This document shows, piece by piece, positions 16,682 through 24,573 of a stretch of 64,000 bases of DNA; position 1 is the first letter of the stretch, and each line of letters opens with the position of its first letter. Made by a program: the position numbers and the translations under genes. The notes under the pieces were generated by a model. It worked only from the letters and a program-made list of their open reading frames with translations, was not told where the DNA came from and searched no databases. This DNA is from Cellulosimicrobium sp. Marseille-Q4280. GTDB taxonomy: Bacteria > Actinomycetota > Actinomycetes > Actinomycetales > Cellulomonadaceae. The DNA lies in contig NZ_CALPBY010000004.1 in NCBI RefSeq assembly GCF_943181405.1, forward strand, positions 372,001-436,000, written 5' to 3'.

Positions 16682-17856
16682 GAGGCCGGGAGCTCGGGCG
16701 CGGGCACGCCGTAGAACGCCTCGACGAGCGAGGCGATCGTCGCGCCGGTCCGGGGGCCGAACGTCAGCAGGCGCGAGCCGTCCATGTCGACGACCCGCTG
16801 CGACTCACCCGCGGGCGTCTGCGCGAGGCCCGGGATCGCCATCATCGCGTCCAGGCCACCCATCGACGCGAGACCGTCGGTCATGACGAGGTACGCGTCG
16901 GGCGCGGCGCTGATGATCGCCTCGCTCGTCACGGGCGCGTACTCCTGCGTGAGCCCGATCGCCGTGCCGGCGTCCTCGGCGCCGATCGCGCGGACGAGGT
17001 CGTCGGCGCCGGAGCCGGGCCCGAAGAGCATCTTGATGTTCGCGCCGCGCAGGTAGAGGAACGCGACGCGCGGCGTGCCGGTCTCCGTGGGGACGGCGTC
17101 GAGCGCGGCGCAGATCTGCCGGTCCGTGCGCTCCACGAGCGCCTCGCCCTCCGCAGGGACGCCGAGCGCCGTCGCGACCGCGCGGATGCGGTCGTCCACA
17201 CCGTCGAGCGTGCGGGACTCGTCGAGGTAGACGACGGGCACGCCCGACTGCTCGAGCTGCGAGCGGACGTCGTCCGTGAGGATCGTCGCGTCGGTGAGGA
17301 TGACGGACGGGTCCAGGCCGAGGATCGCCTCGACGTCGAGCGCGTGGCCCGCCCCCGTGACGACCGGGACGTCCGCGGCCTCCGGGAAGCCCGTCGGGAG
17401 GTCGCGGCCCACGACGTTGTCGCCGAGCCCGAGGCTGTAGACGATCTCGCCGAGCGTGCCGTAGAGGTCCACGGGGATGATGCGGCTGACGTCGGTGACC
17501 TCGACCTCGCGCCCGTCGACGGACTGCACCGTCACGGGGAGCTGCGGCGCGGGGGACTCGGCGATGGGGTGGATCGCGTCCCCGGAGAACGCCGCGGTCG
17601 TGGGGCCCGTCGGGAACGAGGCCGGGTCGACGTCGCTGCCACCACCCGCGGCGCGCGACTCCTCGAGCGTCGTGCAGAGCGGGGCCGTCGTCTCGGTGGG
17701 CTCCGCGGACGGAGCGGCCGCTGGTTCGACGTCCTCGGTGGCCGTGGCCTCCGGCGTCGCGGGCGGCTCGTACGGCAGCGGCGCGCACGCGGCGGCGAGC
17801 CCCAGCAGGACGACGGCGCTCAGGGCACGCAGCGTAGAGCGGGCGGGGTGACGCAT
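16678..17856 (-). CDS. hmuT: hemin-binding lipoprotein of ABC importer
   Basis: A 392-residue surface lipoprotein. The signal peptide LRALSAVVLLGLAAACAPL ends in a lipobox with Cys24. A linker rich in Ala/Pro/Glu/Thr (25-60) tethers the class III (TroA/FepB-like) binding protein. The bilobal domain begins near SRIIPVDLYGTLGEIVYSLG and continues through VVTGAGHALDVEAILGLDPS and DAYLVMTDGLASMGG; heme-ligand candidates are a His in GHALD and a Tyr in QEYAP. A ribosome site GGAG stands nine bases before the ATG. An iron box at 17923-17941 controls this first gene of the operon. Confidence 0.92.
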   Translation of the reverse strand: MRHPARSTLRALSAVVLLGLAAACAPLPYEPPATPEATATEDVEPAAAPSAEPTETTAPLCTTLEESRAAGGGSDVDPASFPTGPTTAAFSGDAIHPIAESPAPQLPVTVQSVDGREVEVTDVSRIIPVDLYGTLGEIVYSLGLGDNVVGRDLPTGFPEAADVPVVTGAGHALDVEAILGLDPSVILTDATILTDDVRSQLEQSGVPVVYLDESRTLDGVDDRIRAVATALGVPAEGEALVERTDRQICAALDAVPTETGTPRVAFLYLRGANIKMLFGPGSGADDLVRAIGAEDAGTAIGLTQEYAPVTSEAIISAAPDAYLVMTDGLASMGGLDAMMAIPGLAQTPAGESQRVVDMDGSRLLTFGPRTGATIASLVEAFYGVPAPELPAS

Positions 17857-17922
17857 GGGGAGTTCTCCAAGAGCGGGGCGCGGACCGGCGCGGCCGGTCC
17901 GGCCGCCGCCTCGTAGGCCAAG

Positions 17923-17941
17923 TGAGTTAAGGCTAACCTAC
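17923..17941 (-). promoter_or_regulatory. DtxR/IdeR-like iron box upstream of hmuTUV
   Basis: TGAGTTAAGGCTAACCTAC matches the DtxR/IdeR consensus TTAGGTTAGGCTAACCTAA at 15 of 19 positions, with the AGGCTAACCTA half exact. It is centred about 75 nt before the hmuT start. It implies iron-dependent repression of heme uptake by a DtxR/IdeR-type regulator encoded elsewhere. Confidence 0.82.
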
Positions 17942-17980
17942 ATCGACGGTGCTCCGCGGCGACGGGGGGACCGCGGTCGC

Positions 17981-18094
17981 GCGAGGTAGCACTGCGGGCG
18001 CGTGAAGTAGTACCGGGGTAGCGCGAGGTGGTACCGAGTCCCCACTCCTGCCCGACGGGGGTACTCCTTCGGCGTACTGCGGTGCTCCCTCGTC
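17981..18094 (-). repeat. nested inverted CGAGGTAG-family repeats after the heme oxygenase gene
   Basis: On the + strand three arms (GCGAGGTAGCAC at 17981, GTGAAGTAGTACC at 18002, GCGAGGTGGTACC at 18022) face two inverted arms (GGTACTCCTTC about 18059-18070, and GCGGTGCTCCCTCG at 18079-18092). Arm 1 pairs with the last arm through GCAC/GTGC, and arm 2 pairs with the first through GTAC/GTAC plus GAAG/CTTC, giving nested stems that keep pairing by compensating changes. The heme oxygenase stop codon abuts the last arm. Likely a terminator for heme oxygenase. Confidence 0.8.
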
Positions 18095-18761
18095 AGCAGT
18101 GGACGGCGCCGAGGTCGGCGAAGAGAGCGCTGTTGAGCCGGAACGCCAGCTTGGCCTCGGCGACGGTCTCGTCGACCTGCTCGGGCGAGAGGTCGAGGCC
18201 ATCGAGGCGCTCGCGGTAGACGTCCTTGAACGGCTTGGACTTGGGGATCTCGACGAACGTGTAGAACGCGAGGCCGTCGACCGACAGGCCGTAGTGGCGC
18301 TCGAGCATGCGCTTGATGATCTGGCCGCCCGAGAGGTCGCCGAGGTAGCGCGTGTAGGCGTGCGCGGCGTACGCGGGGAGCGACCCGCCGACCTCGCGCA
18401 GGCGCGCGACGTAGCGCTCGGTCGCGGGGCGGATCGTGATGCGCTCCGCCCAGTCGGGGCCGACGAGGAACGCGAGGTCCTTCTCGATCTCCGGCGTGCG
18501 CGCCAGCTCGTCGAACACGAGCGCCGCACCCTGGGTGTCGTCGCGGATCGCGGCGCTCGCGTCCTCGAGCGCGCCGTAGATCGCCCACTGCTGCGCCGCG
18601 AGGTCGGCGTATGCCGCGACGTCGAGCCCGCCCGACATGAGCTTCTCCACGAAGCCCGAGCCCTCGGCCTGCTCGTGCTCGGGGCGAGTGCCCTCGCGCA
18701 GGCGGAGGGAGAGCGCGACTGGGAGGTCGGCGGGGGCGAGATCGTGCGTGAGAGCCGTCAT
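18093..18761 (-). CDS. hmuO: biliverdin-producing heme oxygenase
   Basis: A 222-residue HO-1 family enzyme that cleaves heme to biliverdin, CO and ferrous iron in the cytoplasm. The proximal heme His is in RPEHEQAEGSGF near residue 29. The flexible distal helix is YLGDLSGGQIIKR near residue 143, with the expected glycines. Other conserved parts are SLPAYAAHAYTRYLG and FYTFVEIPKSKPF. The ATG has AGGAG five bases upstream. An iron box at 18840-18858 is about 80 nt before the start. With hmuTUV it forms an iron-from-heme pathway. The actinobacterial genes for heme oxygenase are also often called hmuO, so the symbol is conventional. Confidence 0.93.
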   Translation of the reverse strand: MTALTHDLAPADLPVALSLRLREGTRPEHEQAEGSGFVEKLMSGGLDVAAYADLAAQQWAIYGALEDASAAIRDDTQGAALVFDELARTPEIEKDLAFLVGPDWAERITIRPATERYVARLREVGGSLPAYAAHAYTRYLGDLSGGQIIKRMLERHYGLSVDGLAFYTFVEIPKSKPFKDVYRERLDGLDLSPEQVDETVAEAKLAFRLNSALFADLGAVHC

Positions 18762-18839
18762 GGGAGCTCCTGCGGTGCGTCGGGTCAGGGTGCGCGTCCT
18801 GACAGGGCGTCATGACGATGCGTCAGGAACTGTACCGCA

Positions 18840-18858
18840 TAAGGTAAGGCATGCCTAC
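18840..18858 (-). promoter_or_regulatory. probable DtxR/IdeR iron box before heme oxygenase
   Basis: TAAGGTAAGGCATGCCTAC matches the iron-box consensus at 13 of 19 positions and contains the perfect palindrome AGGCATGCCT. It overlaps the TAG stop of the upstream MFS gene and precedes the heme oxygenase ATG by about 80 nt. The match is weaker than the hmuT box, but the pairing of the two genes makes it likely. Confidence 0.6.
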
Positions 18859-20144
18859 GTGCTCTCGGGGCGAGGGGTCGCACCGACGTCCTCCGGGTTG
18901 GGCAGACCGGCGAGGAAGCGGAAGCCGACCAGCCCGACCACGACCGCGAGGCCACCGCCGACGACGAGCGGGGTGGTGAGGTCGATGCGGGCGAGGAGCC
19001 CGCCGAGGAACGCGCCCAGTGGCATGACCCCCCACAGGAGCGTGCGCCACGTGCCGTGCACGCGGCCGAGCAGCCGGCTCGGGATGACCGCCTGGCGCAG
19101 CGACATGACGTGGATGTTCCAGACGGTCGTGCCACCGAACGACAGCGCGAGCAGCACCGCCGCCACGGGCACCACGGGCACGAGGCCCATGACGACGAGC
19201 GCCGCGGGCGTGAACAGGTTCGCCACGGCCATGACGGGCCCGGAGCGGAAGCGCTCCTTGAGCGGCGAGGCCGCGGCCGCACCCAGCAGCGAGCCGACGG
19301 CGCCGACGAGCATGAACGCGCCGAACCACGCCTCGGGCACGCCGAGGCGGTCGAGCACGAAGAGCACGAGCGTCGCGGTCGCCGCGGAGAAGCACAGTCC
19401 GACGACGGTCGACAGCAGCCACAGCGGGCGCAGCATCGGGTGCGCCCAGATGTACCGGAAGCCGTCGGCGACCTGGCGGTACCAGCGCACCGGGGCGTCG
19501 TCGGACGCGTGGGTGCGGTGCTCGCCCGCCGCCGCGGCGGGCAGGAAGAACGCGAGGACGAACGCCACCGCGTACCCGAGCGCGCCGACGCCCAGCGGGA
19601 CCACGACGGCGATCGCGAACAGCGCGGACGTGAGCGGCGCCGAGAGGAAGTTCTGGACCGTGATCTCGCCCGCCTCGATGCGGGAGTTCCCGCGCGGGAG
19701 GTCGGCCGGCCGCACGATCGAGGGGACGACCGCCCGGATCGCGCCGTCGTACACGGTCTCGAACGCGCCGTAGAGGAAGACGACGGCGTACAGCGACCAG
19801 ATCGTCAGCGTGTCCGTCCACGCGAGGGCCACGAGCCCGAGGGCGAGCAGCGTCCGCACACCGTTCGCGAGGGCCAGAGCATGGCGACGGTCGATTCGGT
19901 CGAGCAGGATCCCGGCCGGGATGGCGAAGAAGAGCCACGGCAGGAGCGCGACGGCGGCGATGCCGGAGACGAGGACCGGGTCGTCGGTGAGACGGACGGC
20001 GAGCAGCGGCGCGGCGACGCGTGCGACGCCGTCGCCCAGGCTCGAGCTGAGGTTCGCCGTGAAGACGTTGGTGAACGCCGGCCCCAGGCGATCACGCGGT
20101 GGCCGCGGCAGACGCGGCGAACGGTCGCGACGTCCGAGGGGCAT
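18855..20144 (-). CDS. MFS transporter (putative drug or siderophore exporter type)
   Basis: A 429-residue protein with about twelve hydrophobic segments and a short basic tail. The N-terminal half shows FTNVFTANLSSSLGDG, a first helix typical of the MFS_3/enterobactin exporter-like family, then GILLDRIDRRHALALANGVR, the MFS loop 2-3 motif. Loop 6-7 is short and hydrophilic (AAAAGEHRTHASDDAPVRW). It probably expels a hydrophobic compound by proton exchange. The ATG follows TACCCT seven bases upstream without a ribosome site, suggesting a leaderless mRNA. The gene lies upstream of heme oxygenase and ends in its iron box; co-transcription is possible, so a siderophore role is a guess only. Confidence 0.85.
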   Translation of the reverse strand: MPLGRRDRSPRLPRPPRDRLGPAFTNVFTANLSSSLGDGVARVAAPLLAVRLTDDPVLVSGIAAVALLPWLFFAIPAGILLDRIDRRHALALANGVRTLLALGLVALAWTDTLTIWSLYAVVFLYGAFETVYDGAIRAVVPSIVRPADLPRGNSRIEAGEITVQNFLSAPLTSALFAIAVVVPLGVGALGYAVAFVLAFFLPAAAAGEHRTHASDDAPVRWYRQVADGFRYIWAHPMLRPLWLLSTVVGLCFSAATATLVLFVLDRLGVPEAWFGAFMLVGAVGSLLGAAAASPLKERFRSGPVMAVANLFTPAALVVMGLVPVVPVAAVLLALSFGGTTVWNIHVMSLRQAVIPSRLLGRVHGTWRTLLWGVMPLGAFLGGLLARIDLTTPLVVGGGLAVVVGLVGFRFLAGLPNPEDVGATPRPEST

Positions 20145-20271
20145 GGCAGCGAGGGTACGAGACCGGTGCTTCGATCACCTACCTCCGGGTGCCGGCAGGC
20201 GAGGACCTCTGCCGAGGGCAGAAGTGGGTCCGCGCGGGTCCGGCCGGTCGCCTCGGTCTCGACCCGTCGGC

Positions 20272-20889
20272 TCAGCCGCGGGCGAGCGCAGGGGCGTCGA
20301 GGTCGGCGCCGACGGCGCGCAGGACGAAGGCCTCGGTCGCGGCGACGGCCTGCGCGCGCGCGACGGGGTCCTCCGGGGCGAGCCGGCCGGACAGGCACGC
20401 GTTGACGAGCTGGACCGTGGTGTCGATGTCCTGCGCCGGGAACTCGCCGGCGTCGATGCCCGACCGCACGATGCGCCGCAGGATCGCCTCGACGAGCTCG
20501 GCGTGCTCGCGCAGCCGCTGCCGTGTGGTGCGCGAGAGCACGGAGCGCAGGTCCGGACCCGGGGCCAGGTGGAAGACGCGCATGAGCTGGGCCTGCTGAC
20601 GGATGTAGGTGCGCAGCTGCTCGACCGGGTCGTCCACGTCCTCGAGCGCGCGCTCGAGCGTGCCGACGTACTGCTCCGTCTCGTGGGTGATGAAGCCCAG
20701 GAGGAGCGCTTCCTTGTCGGGGAAGTGGTTGTAGACGGCCGTGCGGCCGACCCCCGCCGCGGCGGCGATGTCGGCGAGCGAGATGGCGTCGAAGCCGCGG
20801 TCCATCATGAGGTTCGAGAGCGCCGCGAACAGCTTCTGCCGGGTCTGCGCGCGGTGCTCGTGGAGCGAACCTCCGATGATCTTGGGCAT
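20272..20889 (-). CDS. TetR/AcrR family transcriptional regulator
   Basis: A 205-residue repressor-type regulator. The helix-turn-helix is at residues 12-60 (TRQKLFAALSNLMMDRGFDA, then ISLADIAAAAGVGRTAVYNH). The C-terminal domain contains TTRQRLREHAELVEAILRR and a Glu/Asp-rich effector pocket. The ATG at 20887-20889 follows TATGGT six bases upstream, consistent with a leaderless start, and that -10 is flanked by the arms of an inverted repeat that is the likely autoregulatory operator. It is separated by 127 bp from the MFS gene, which it might also control, and is divergent from the DinB gene. Confidence 0.88.
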   Translation of the reverse strand: MPKIIGGSLHEHRAQTRQKLFAALSNLMMDRGFDAISLADIAAAAGVGRTAVYNHFPDKEALLLGFITHETEQYVGTLERALEDVDDPVEQLRTYIRQQAQLMRVFHLAPGPDLRSVLSRTTRQRLREHAELVEAILRRIVRSGIDAGEFPAQDIDTTVQLVNACLSGRLAPEDPVARAQAVAATEAFVLRAVGADLDAPALARG

Positions 20890-20890
20890 G

Positions 20891-20916
20891 CTGACACCAT
20901 AGGCATCCCGTGTCAG
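20891..20916. promoter_or_regulatory. TetR operator CTGACAC-N12-GTGTCAG
   Basis: CTGACAC at 20891-20897 and its inverted complement GTGTCAG at 20910-20916 are separated by 12 bp and surround the -10 element TATGGT of the tetR gene on the minus strand. The dyad begins two bases beyond the tetR ATG. A dimer here would block tetR and probably the divergent DinB gene. Confidence 0.68.
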
Positions 20917-20963
20917 AACGCCAAACGCCGCAGGTCACGGCCGCGCTCTGCGACACTTCCGCC

Positions 20964-21545
20964 ATGGACACGAGCGCGTTCCCCGACGGCGGTCCCGCGC
21001 AGGACGCCGCACCCGCCGACTTCCCGCCGGTCCCCGCCGACACCAAGGACTGGACGTGGGTCCTCGAACGGCCCTGCCCGGAGTGCGGCTTCGTCCCGGG
21101 CGACGTCACGCCGGACCAGGTCGGGGCCGCCGTCCGCGCCGCGGTGCCACGCTACGTCGCGGTCCTCGGGCGGGCGGACGTCCGCACGCGGCCCGACGCG
21201 ACGACCTGGTCCCCGCTCGAGTACGCCGCGCACGTGCGCGACGTGTTCTCGATCTTCGACGTCCGGCTGCAGTCGATGGTCGAGGGCGACGACCCGCTCT
21301 TCGCGAACTGGGACCAGGACGCGACCGCGGTCGAGCAGGACTACGCGCACCAGGACCCGGCGGTCGTCGCCCGCGAGCTCGAGATCGCCGGCGACCAGGT
21401 CGCCGGGCGCTTCGACGCCCTGACGCCGGACCGGTGGGAGCGCCCGGGGCGCCGGTCGAACGGGTCCGTGTTCACGGTCCGTACGCTCGGGCAGTACTTC
21501 CTGCACGACGTCGTCCACCACCTCCACGACGTGCGCGCGGGCTGA
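20964..21545 (+). CDS. DinB family protein
   Basis: A 193-residue DinB/YfiT-like four-helix bundle. Relative to the usual length of about 160, it has a 40-residue Pro/Ala/Asp-rich N-terminus and a short ERPCPECGF motif. Three candidate metal ligands are visible: His in YAAHVRDVFSIF, and two in GQYFLHDVVHHLHDV near the end. The ATG at 20964 is chosen over a GTG at 20910 that lies in the operator. The divergent TetR suggests that it may be a target of that regulator. Substrate unknown. Confidence 0.85.
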   Translation: MDTSAFPDGGPAQDAAPADFPPVPADTKDWTWVLERPCPECGFVPGDVTPDQVGAAVRAAVPRYVAVLGRADVRTRPDATTWSPLEYAAHVRDVFSIFDVRLQSMVEGDDPLFANWDQDATAVEQDYAHQDPAVVARELEIAGDQVAGRFDALTPDRWERPGRRSNGSVFTVRTLGQYFLHDVVHHLHDVRAG

Positions 21546-21631
21546 GCGCGACCTCGCCACCACGGGCAGCACGGCCGAAAACGTGACACGCCTGTAACAC
21601 CGTCGCATTCCGGACGTACTACGGTCCGGTC

Positions 21632-22642
21632 ATGGACCCCGTCGTCGTCGCCGGTCTCGTGCCCGAGGCGCACGCCGGTGCCCACCTGCTCGCGGTGCCC
21701 CGCTCGCGCGGTACGGCACGGACCCCCGTCGACACGCTCGCCCGCGCCTGGTTCCCCGAGGCGGGGTGGACCACGGCTCCCGGAGGCGGCGGAGCGGCGC
21801 GGCCGATGGCGGGTGCCAGGTTCCGCGGCGTGGTGGCCGACACGGTGACCGCGCCGGGGGTGCTCCGGCTCCTCGAGGGCGCCCGCGCCGTCGGGCCGTT
21901 CCCGCTGACAGTCCCGCAGACGCAGGCGCTCGACCTCGCGAGCGGGGCGGCCGAGGTCTTCGCGCTCGAGCTCGACGACCCCGCGCCGCGCGGGGCGCCG
22001 GCAGCCGTGCCCGACGACCGGGACGGGATCGCGCGGGTCTTCCCCGGCGGGCTGCCGCAGGGCGCCGAGCTCCAGGTCGTGGGGTGGGCCGTCGCGGTGG
22101 CGCGGCGCGTGGGCGGCGCCGTCGTCGCCGACGGGCGGTCGGTCCTCACCCCGGACCCGGCCTCGGGGGTCGACCTCACGCTCTACTCGGCCCAGGTGCT
22201 GGCGCCCGAGGACGTGCTCGGCGTGCTGCGGACCGTGGTGCCGTCGGCGCAGCTCGTCGCGGTCGAGCCGCGCGCCGACGGGCCGTCGGACGTCGCGGCG
22301 TCCGGCGACACCCCGTACGACGGCGCGGTCCGGCTGTGGATGCAGCGCGTCCCGGAGGTGCCGCTCGCGCTCGGCGCGCTCGACTGGCGGGAGTACGGCC
22401 CGTACGCGTACCGCGTCTCGTGGAGCCCGGTGGACACCTACGAGCTCGAGGTCGAGCGGCCGTCCGGTCTCCACGCCATCGCGCGCTCGCGGGCCCGGGT
22501 GCTCGTGGCGCGGCTCGCCGCCATGCTCCAGGGCCGGCTCGCGGGCACGCTCGTCGACGACGGCGGCTTTGTGGTGCGCGACCTCGACCTCGACGCGCGC
22601 CTCACGCCGGCGCCGACCTCGACGTCGCAGTTCTGGGTCTGA
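21632..22642 (+). CDS. conserved hypothetical protein, function unknown
   Basis: A 336-residue protein I cannot assign to a named family. It has no signal peptide or membrane segment. The sequence is compositionally normal coding DNA with many short beta-like stretches: LTLYSAQVLAPEDVLGVLRT, RLWMQRVPEVPLALGALDW and YAYRVSWSPVDTYELEVE. Cys is absent. The mid-part LLEGARAVGPFPLTVPQTQA could be a helix-turn region. It starts with ATG six bases after TACGGT, indicating a leaderless transcript. It stands alone, with 86 bp to the DinB gene on the left and the large gap on the right. High GC at third positions and length argue for a real gene. Confidence 0.65.
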   Translation: MDPVVVAGLVPEAHAGAHLLAVPRSRGTARTPVDTLARAWFPEAGWTTAPGGGGAARPMAGARFRGVVADTVTAPGVLRLLEGARAVGPFPLTVPQTQALDLASGAAEVFALELDDPAPRGAPAAVPDDRDGIARVFPGGLPQGAELQVVGWAVAVARRVGGAVVADGRSVLTPDPASGVDLTLYSAQVLAPEDVLGVLRTVVPSAQLVAVEPRADGPSDVAASGDTPYDGAVRLWMQRVPEVPLALGALDWREYGPYAYRVSWSPVDTYELEVERPSGLHAIARSRARVLVARLAAMLQGRLAGTLVDDGGFVVRDLDLDARLTPAPTSTSQFWV

Positions 22643-22692
22643 GGAGGACGGGCGGCCGACACCGGGTGAACGGGCCGTGACGGCCCGACGGA

Positions 22693-22765
22693 CTGTCCAC
22701 AGAATTCGTCCACAGGCCTGTGGGCGACGTTGCCCTCGCGCGGGTGCGGCTGTGGACGAACCTGT
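22693..22765. other. cluster of DnaA-box-like sequences
   Basis: CTGTCCACA (22693), TCGTCCACA (22707-22714 region) and, inverted, TGTGGACGA (22751-22759) each differ by one or two bases from the DnaA box TT(A/G)TCCACA. The second and third are arms of an 11-bp inverted repeat, TTCGTCCACAG (22705-22715) and CTGTGGACGAA (22750-22760). CCTGTGG occurs twice more. It is too small for oriC and lacks an AT-rich region; a DnaA-titration or regulatory site is possible. Confidence 0.4.
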
Positions 22766-22838
22766 GGTCGACGAGGGCCCGGAAATGACAACGGTGGGAA
22801 CCCTTGCCCTCGCCCGGTCCGAGGACTACAAACGTGCC

Positions 22839-23195
22839 TATCGGCCTGGACGGGCGCACGTGGACGACGGTGTTCCGGCACGCAGAGCAGGGGTCATCCC
22901 GACCTCGCCGGCACCGGCAGGTGACACCACGGCGCGCACGTGAGGCACGGTCGACCGGAGAACGGTGGACGACCCGCGACCTCGGCCGCGGGCTGCGCGC
23001 GACGGCGCAGGCTCCGACCGGACCCGGAAGACCGACCGCGATCGGTGTCGTCGAGGAGACCGGACCCGTCTGGTCCCGCGACGGCACCGGGCCGCCACGT
23101 CGCGAGCGGCGCCCCGGCGGGCCACCCGGCCCGACCGCCCCGGGGTTGCGCGGCGACGGCGAGGCCCCTCGGAATCCTGCTCCGAGGGGCCTCGC
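22839..23195 (+). ncRNA. candidate non-coding RNA (promoter-like pair to terminator hairpin)
   Basis: The segment runs from about seven bases after a -10-like TACAAA (22827-22832; -35 TTGCCC 17 bp upstream) to the terminator stem at 23159-23195, about 360 nt. It contains no conserved parts of RNase P RNA, tmRNA or SRP RNA that I can find. It is full of GC-rich inverted words. No protein candidate fits. The pirin gene downstream has its own promoter, so this is not its leader. Speculative. Confidence 0.3.
23159..23195 (+). terminator. perfect 15-bp terminator hairpin
   Basis: GCGAGGCCCCTCGGA (23159-23173) pairs perfectly with TCCGAGGGGCCTCGC (23181-23195), loop ATCCTGC. It has no T tract. It lies 112 bp before the pirin start and ahead of that gene's own -10, so it ends an upstream transcript rather than attenuating pirin. 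Confidence 0.8.
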
Positions 23196-23307
23196 TGCCA
23201 TTGTCCCGCGAGGCCGCGCGCGACCACAGCCCCTGTGCGCGCGTGGTCGGGAGGCGCCGGGCGGGCCCGTGCTGTCGCTGCCTCGTGCGGGTGCCTACGC
23301 TCGACCC

Positions 23308-24459
23308 ATGAGCAACCTGGAGACCCGTCCGGAAGAGCGCGTGTGCACCGCGGGCGCGTCGCACGACCCGGACCGCGGCGCCGTCGAGATCCTGGAGCAC
23401 CGCGACGTCCCTCTCGGCGGGACGCGGGCGATGCAGGTGCGCCGGACGATCCCGCAGCGCGCGCGGTCGCTCGTCGGGGCGTGGTGCTTCCTCGACCACT
23501 ACGGGCCCGACCCGCTGCCCGCGATCGGTGACGGGACCGACGGCATGCAGGTCCCGCCGCACCCGCACACCGGCCTGCAGACCGTCTCGTGGCTGTTCGC
23601 GGGGGAGATCCTGCACCGCGACTCCGTCGGCTCCCTGCAGACCGTCCGTCCCGGCGAACTCAACCTCATGACCGCGGGCCGGGGGATCTCGCACTCCGAG
23701 GAGACGCCGCGCGGCGTCCGCCCGCCCGTGCTGCACGGCGTCCAGCTCTGGGTCGCTCTCCCCGGCGACCGCCTCGCCGACGCGCCCGCGTTCGAGCACC
23801 ACGCCGACCTCCCCGTCGCGACGGACGGCGGCGCGCGGGTCCAGGTTTTCCTCGGCGCGCTGACGGTGGCCGGCGCCGAGCTGCGATCTCCCGCGACGGC
23901 GTACACGCCTCTGGTGGGTGCCCAGCTCGACCTCGAGCCGGGCGCGCGCGTCGTGCTCGACGTCGACGCCGCGTTCGAGCACGGGCTCCTCGTGGACGAC
24001 GGCGCGGTGCGGCTCGAGCACGAGGCGATCCCGGTGGCGTCCCTCGGGTACGTGGCGCCCGGTCGCCGGACGCTGACCGTCGAGGCCGGCCCCGACGGCC
24101 CGGCGCGCGCGGTTCTCGTCGGCGGCGAGCCGTTCGGGGAGGACATCGTCATGTGGTGGAACTTCGTGGGCCGCTCGCACGACGACGTCGCCCGCGCCCG
24201 CGAGGAGTGGCAGACCCAGCTCGTGGTCGACGGCGAGGACGGATCGGACGGCTCACCGGAGAACGGCCCGAACCCGGACCGCGGACCGGGCCGGAGCCCG
24301 CGGCGCGGTGGGACGCGCTACGCCGAGGGCGCGGCGTCGGGCCGGTACGGGCAGGTCGTCGGGTACGACGGCGGCCCGCTGCCGGCCCCCGTGCTCCCCG
24401 ACGTCCGCCTCCGCCCGCGCACCCGTCCTGCGAGCACCGCGGGGCGCCCGCCGAGGTAG
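23308..24459 (+). CDS. pirin family protein with extended C-terminus
   Basis: A 383-residue bicupin of the pirin family. The iron-binding motif of the first cupin is present as PPHPHTGLQTVSW near residue 85 and continues in GISHSEETPRG, giving His-His-His-Glu ligands. The body ends near residue 295 (GGEPFGEDIVMWWNFVGRSH). Some bacterial pirins are quercetinases or metabolic regulators, and no substrate can be assigned. The last about 85 residues are a low-complexity Gly/Arg/Pro tail, and the stop TAG is in the first CGAGGTAG repeat. The start ATG follows TACGCT six bases upstream (leaderless). Confidence 0.85.
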   Translation: MSNLETRPEERVCTAGASHDPDRGAVEILEHRDVPLGGTRAMQVRRTIPQRARSLVGAWCFLDHYGPDPLPAIGDGTDGMQVPPHPHTGLQTVSWLFAGEILHRDSVGSLQTVRPGELNLMTAGRGISHSEETPRGVRPPVLHGVQLWVALPGDRLADAPAFEHHADLPVATDGGARVQVFLGALTVAGAELRSPATAYTPLVGAQLDLEPGARVVLDVDAAFEHGLLVDDGAVRLEHEAIPVASLGYVAPGRRTLTVEAGPDGPARAVLVGGEPFGEDIVMWWNFVGRSHDDVARAREEWQTQLVVDGEDGSDGSPENGPNPDRGPGRSPRRGGTRYAEGAASGRYGQVVGYDGGPLPAPVLPDVRLRPRTRPASTAGRPPR

Positions 24460-24523
24460 AACCGGAGGCCACGAGGTAGAGCTCCGTGGGCTCTCTCTCG
24501 CGACGCCGGGTTCTACCTCGCGG
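24451..24523 (+). repeat. nested double hairpin of CGAGGTAG-family arms after pirin
   Basis: Outer arms CCGAGGTAGAACCGG (24451-24465) and CCGGGTTCTACCTCGCGG (24506-24523) pair; inner arms CGAGGTAGAGCTCC (24472-24485) and GGGCTCTCTCTCG (24488-24500) pair. The variable bases changed together (GAAC with GTTC; GAGC with GCTC). The pirin stop codon is in the outer left arm. It should terminate pirin before the DUF5926 promoter. Confidence 0.85.
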
Positions 24524-24573
24524 CGGGCCCTCGCCTGCCAGGAGCGCCGACCGCCGTCGGTAGACTGCCGCGC

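Larger units (their letters stand above)
22643..23307. other. gene-free region of 665 bp: DnaA-box-like words, promoter-like site and strong hairpin
   Basis: No convincing protein lies here: the only long in-frame stretch is Arg/Pro-rich with no family pattern. The left end (22693-22765) has three GTCCACAG words and two CCTGTGG words. A promoter-like pair TTGCCC (22804) and TACAAA (22827), 17 bp apart, and a 15-bp perfect stem at 23159-23195 follow. The remaining 110 bases up to the pirin gene contain its TACGCT -10 (23296-23301) and nothing else seen. Confidence 0.7.

Noticed and set aside
22693-22765. Replication origin.
   Set aside because: Only three weak DnaA boxes, no AT-rich unwinding region, and no dnaA, dnaN, recF or rpmH nearby.
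22839-23195. RNase P RNA, tmRNA or SRP RNA in the gene-free stretch.
   Set aside because: The conserved core sequences of these RNAs, such as GAGGAAAGTCC of rnpB or the tRNA-like end of tmRNA, are not present on the + strand.
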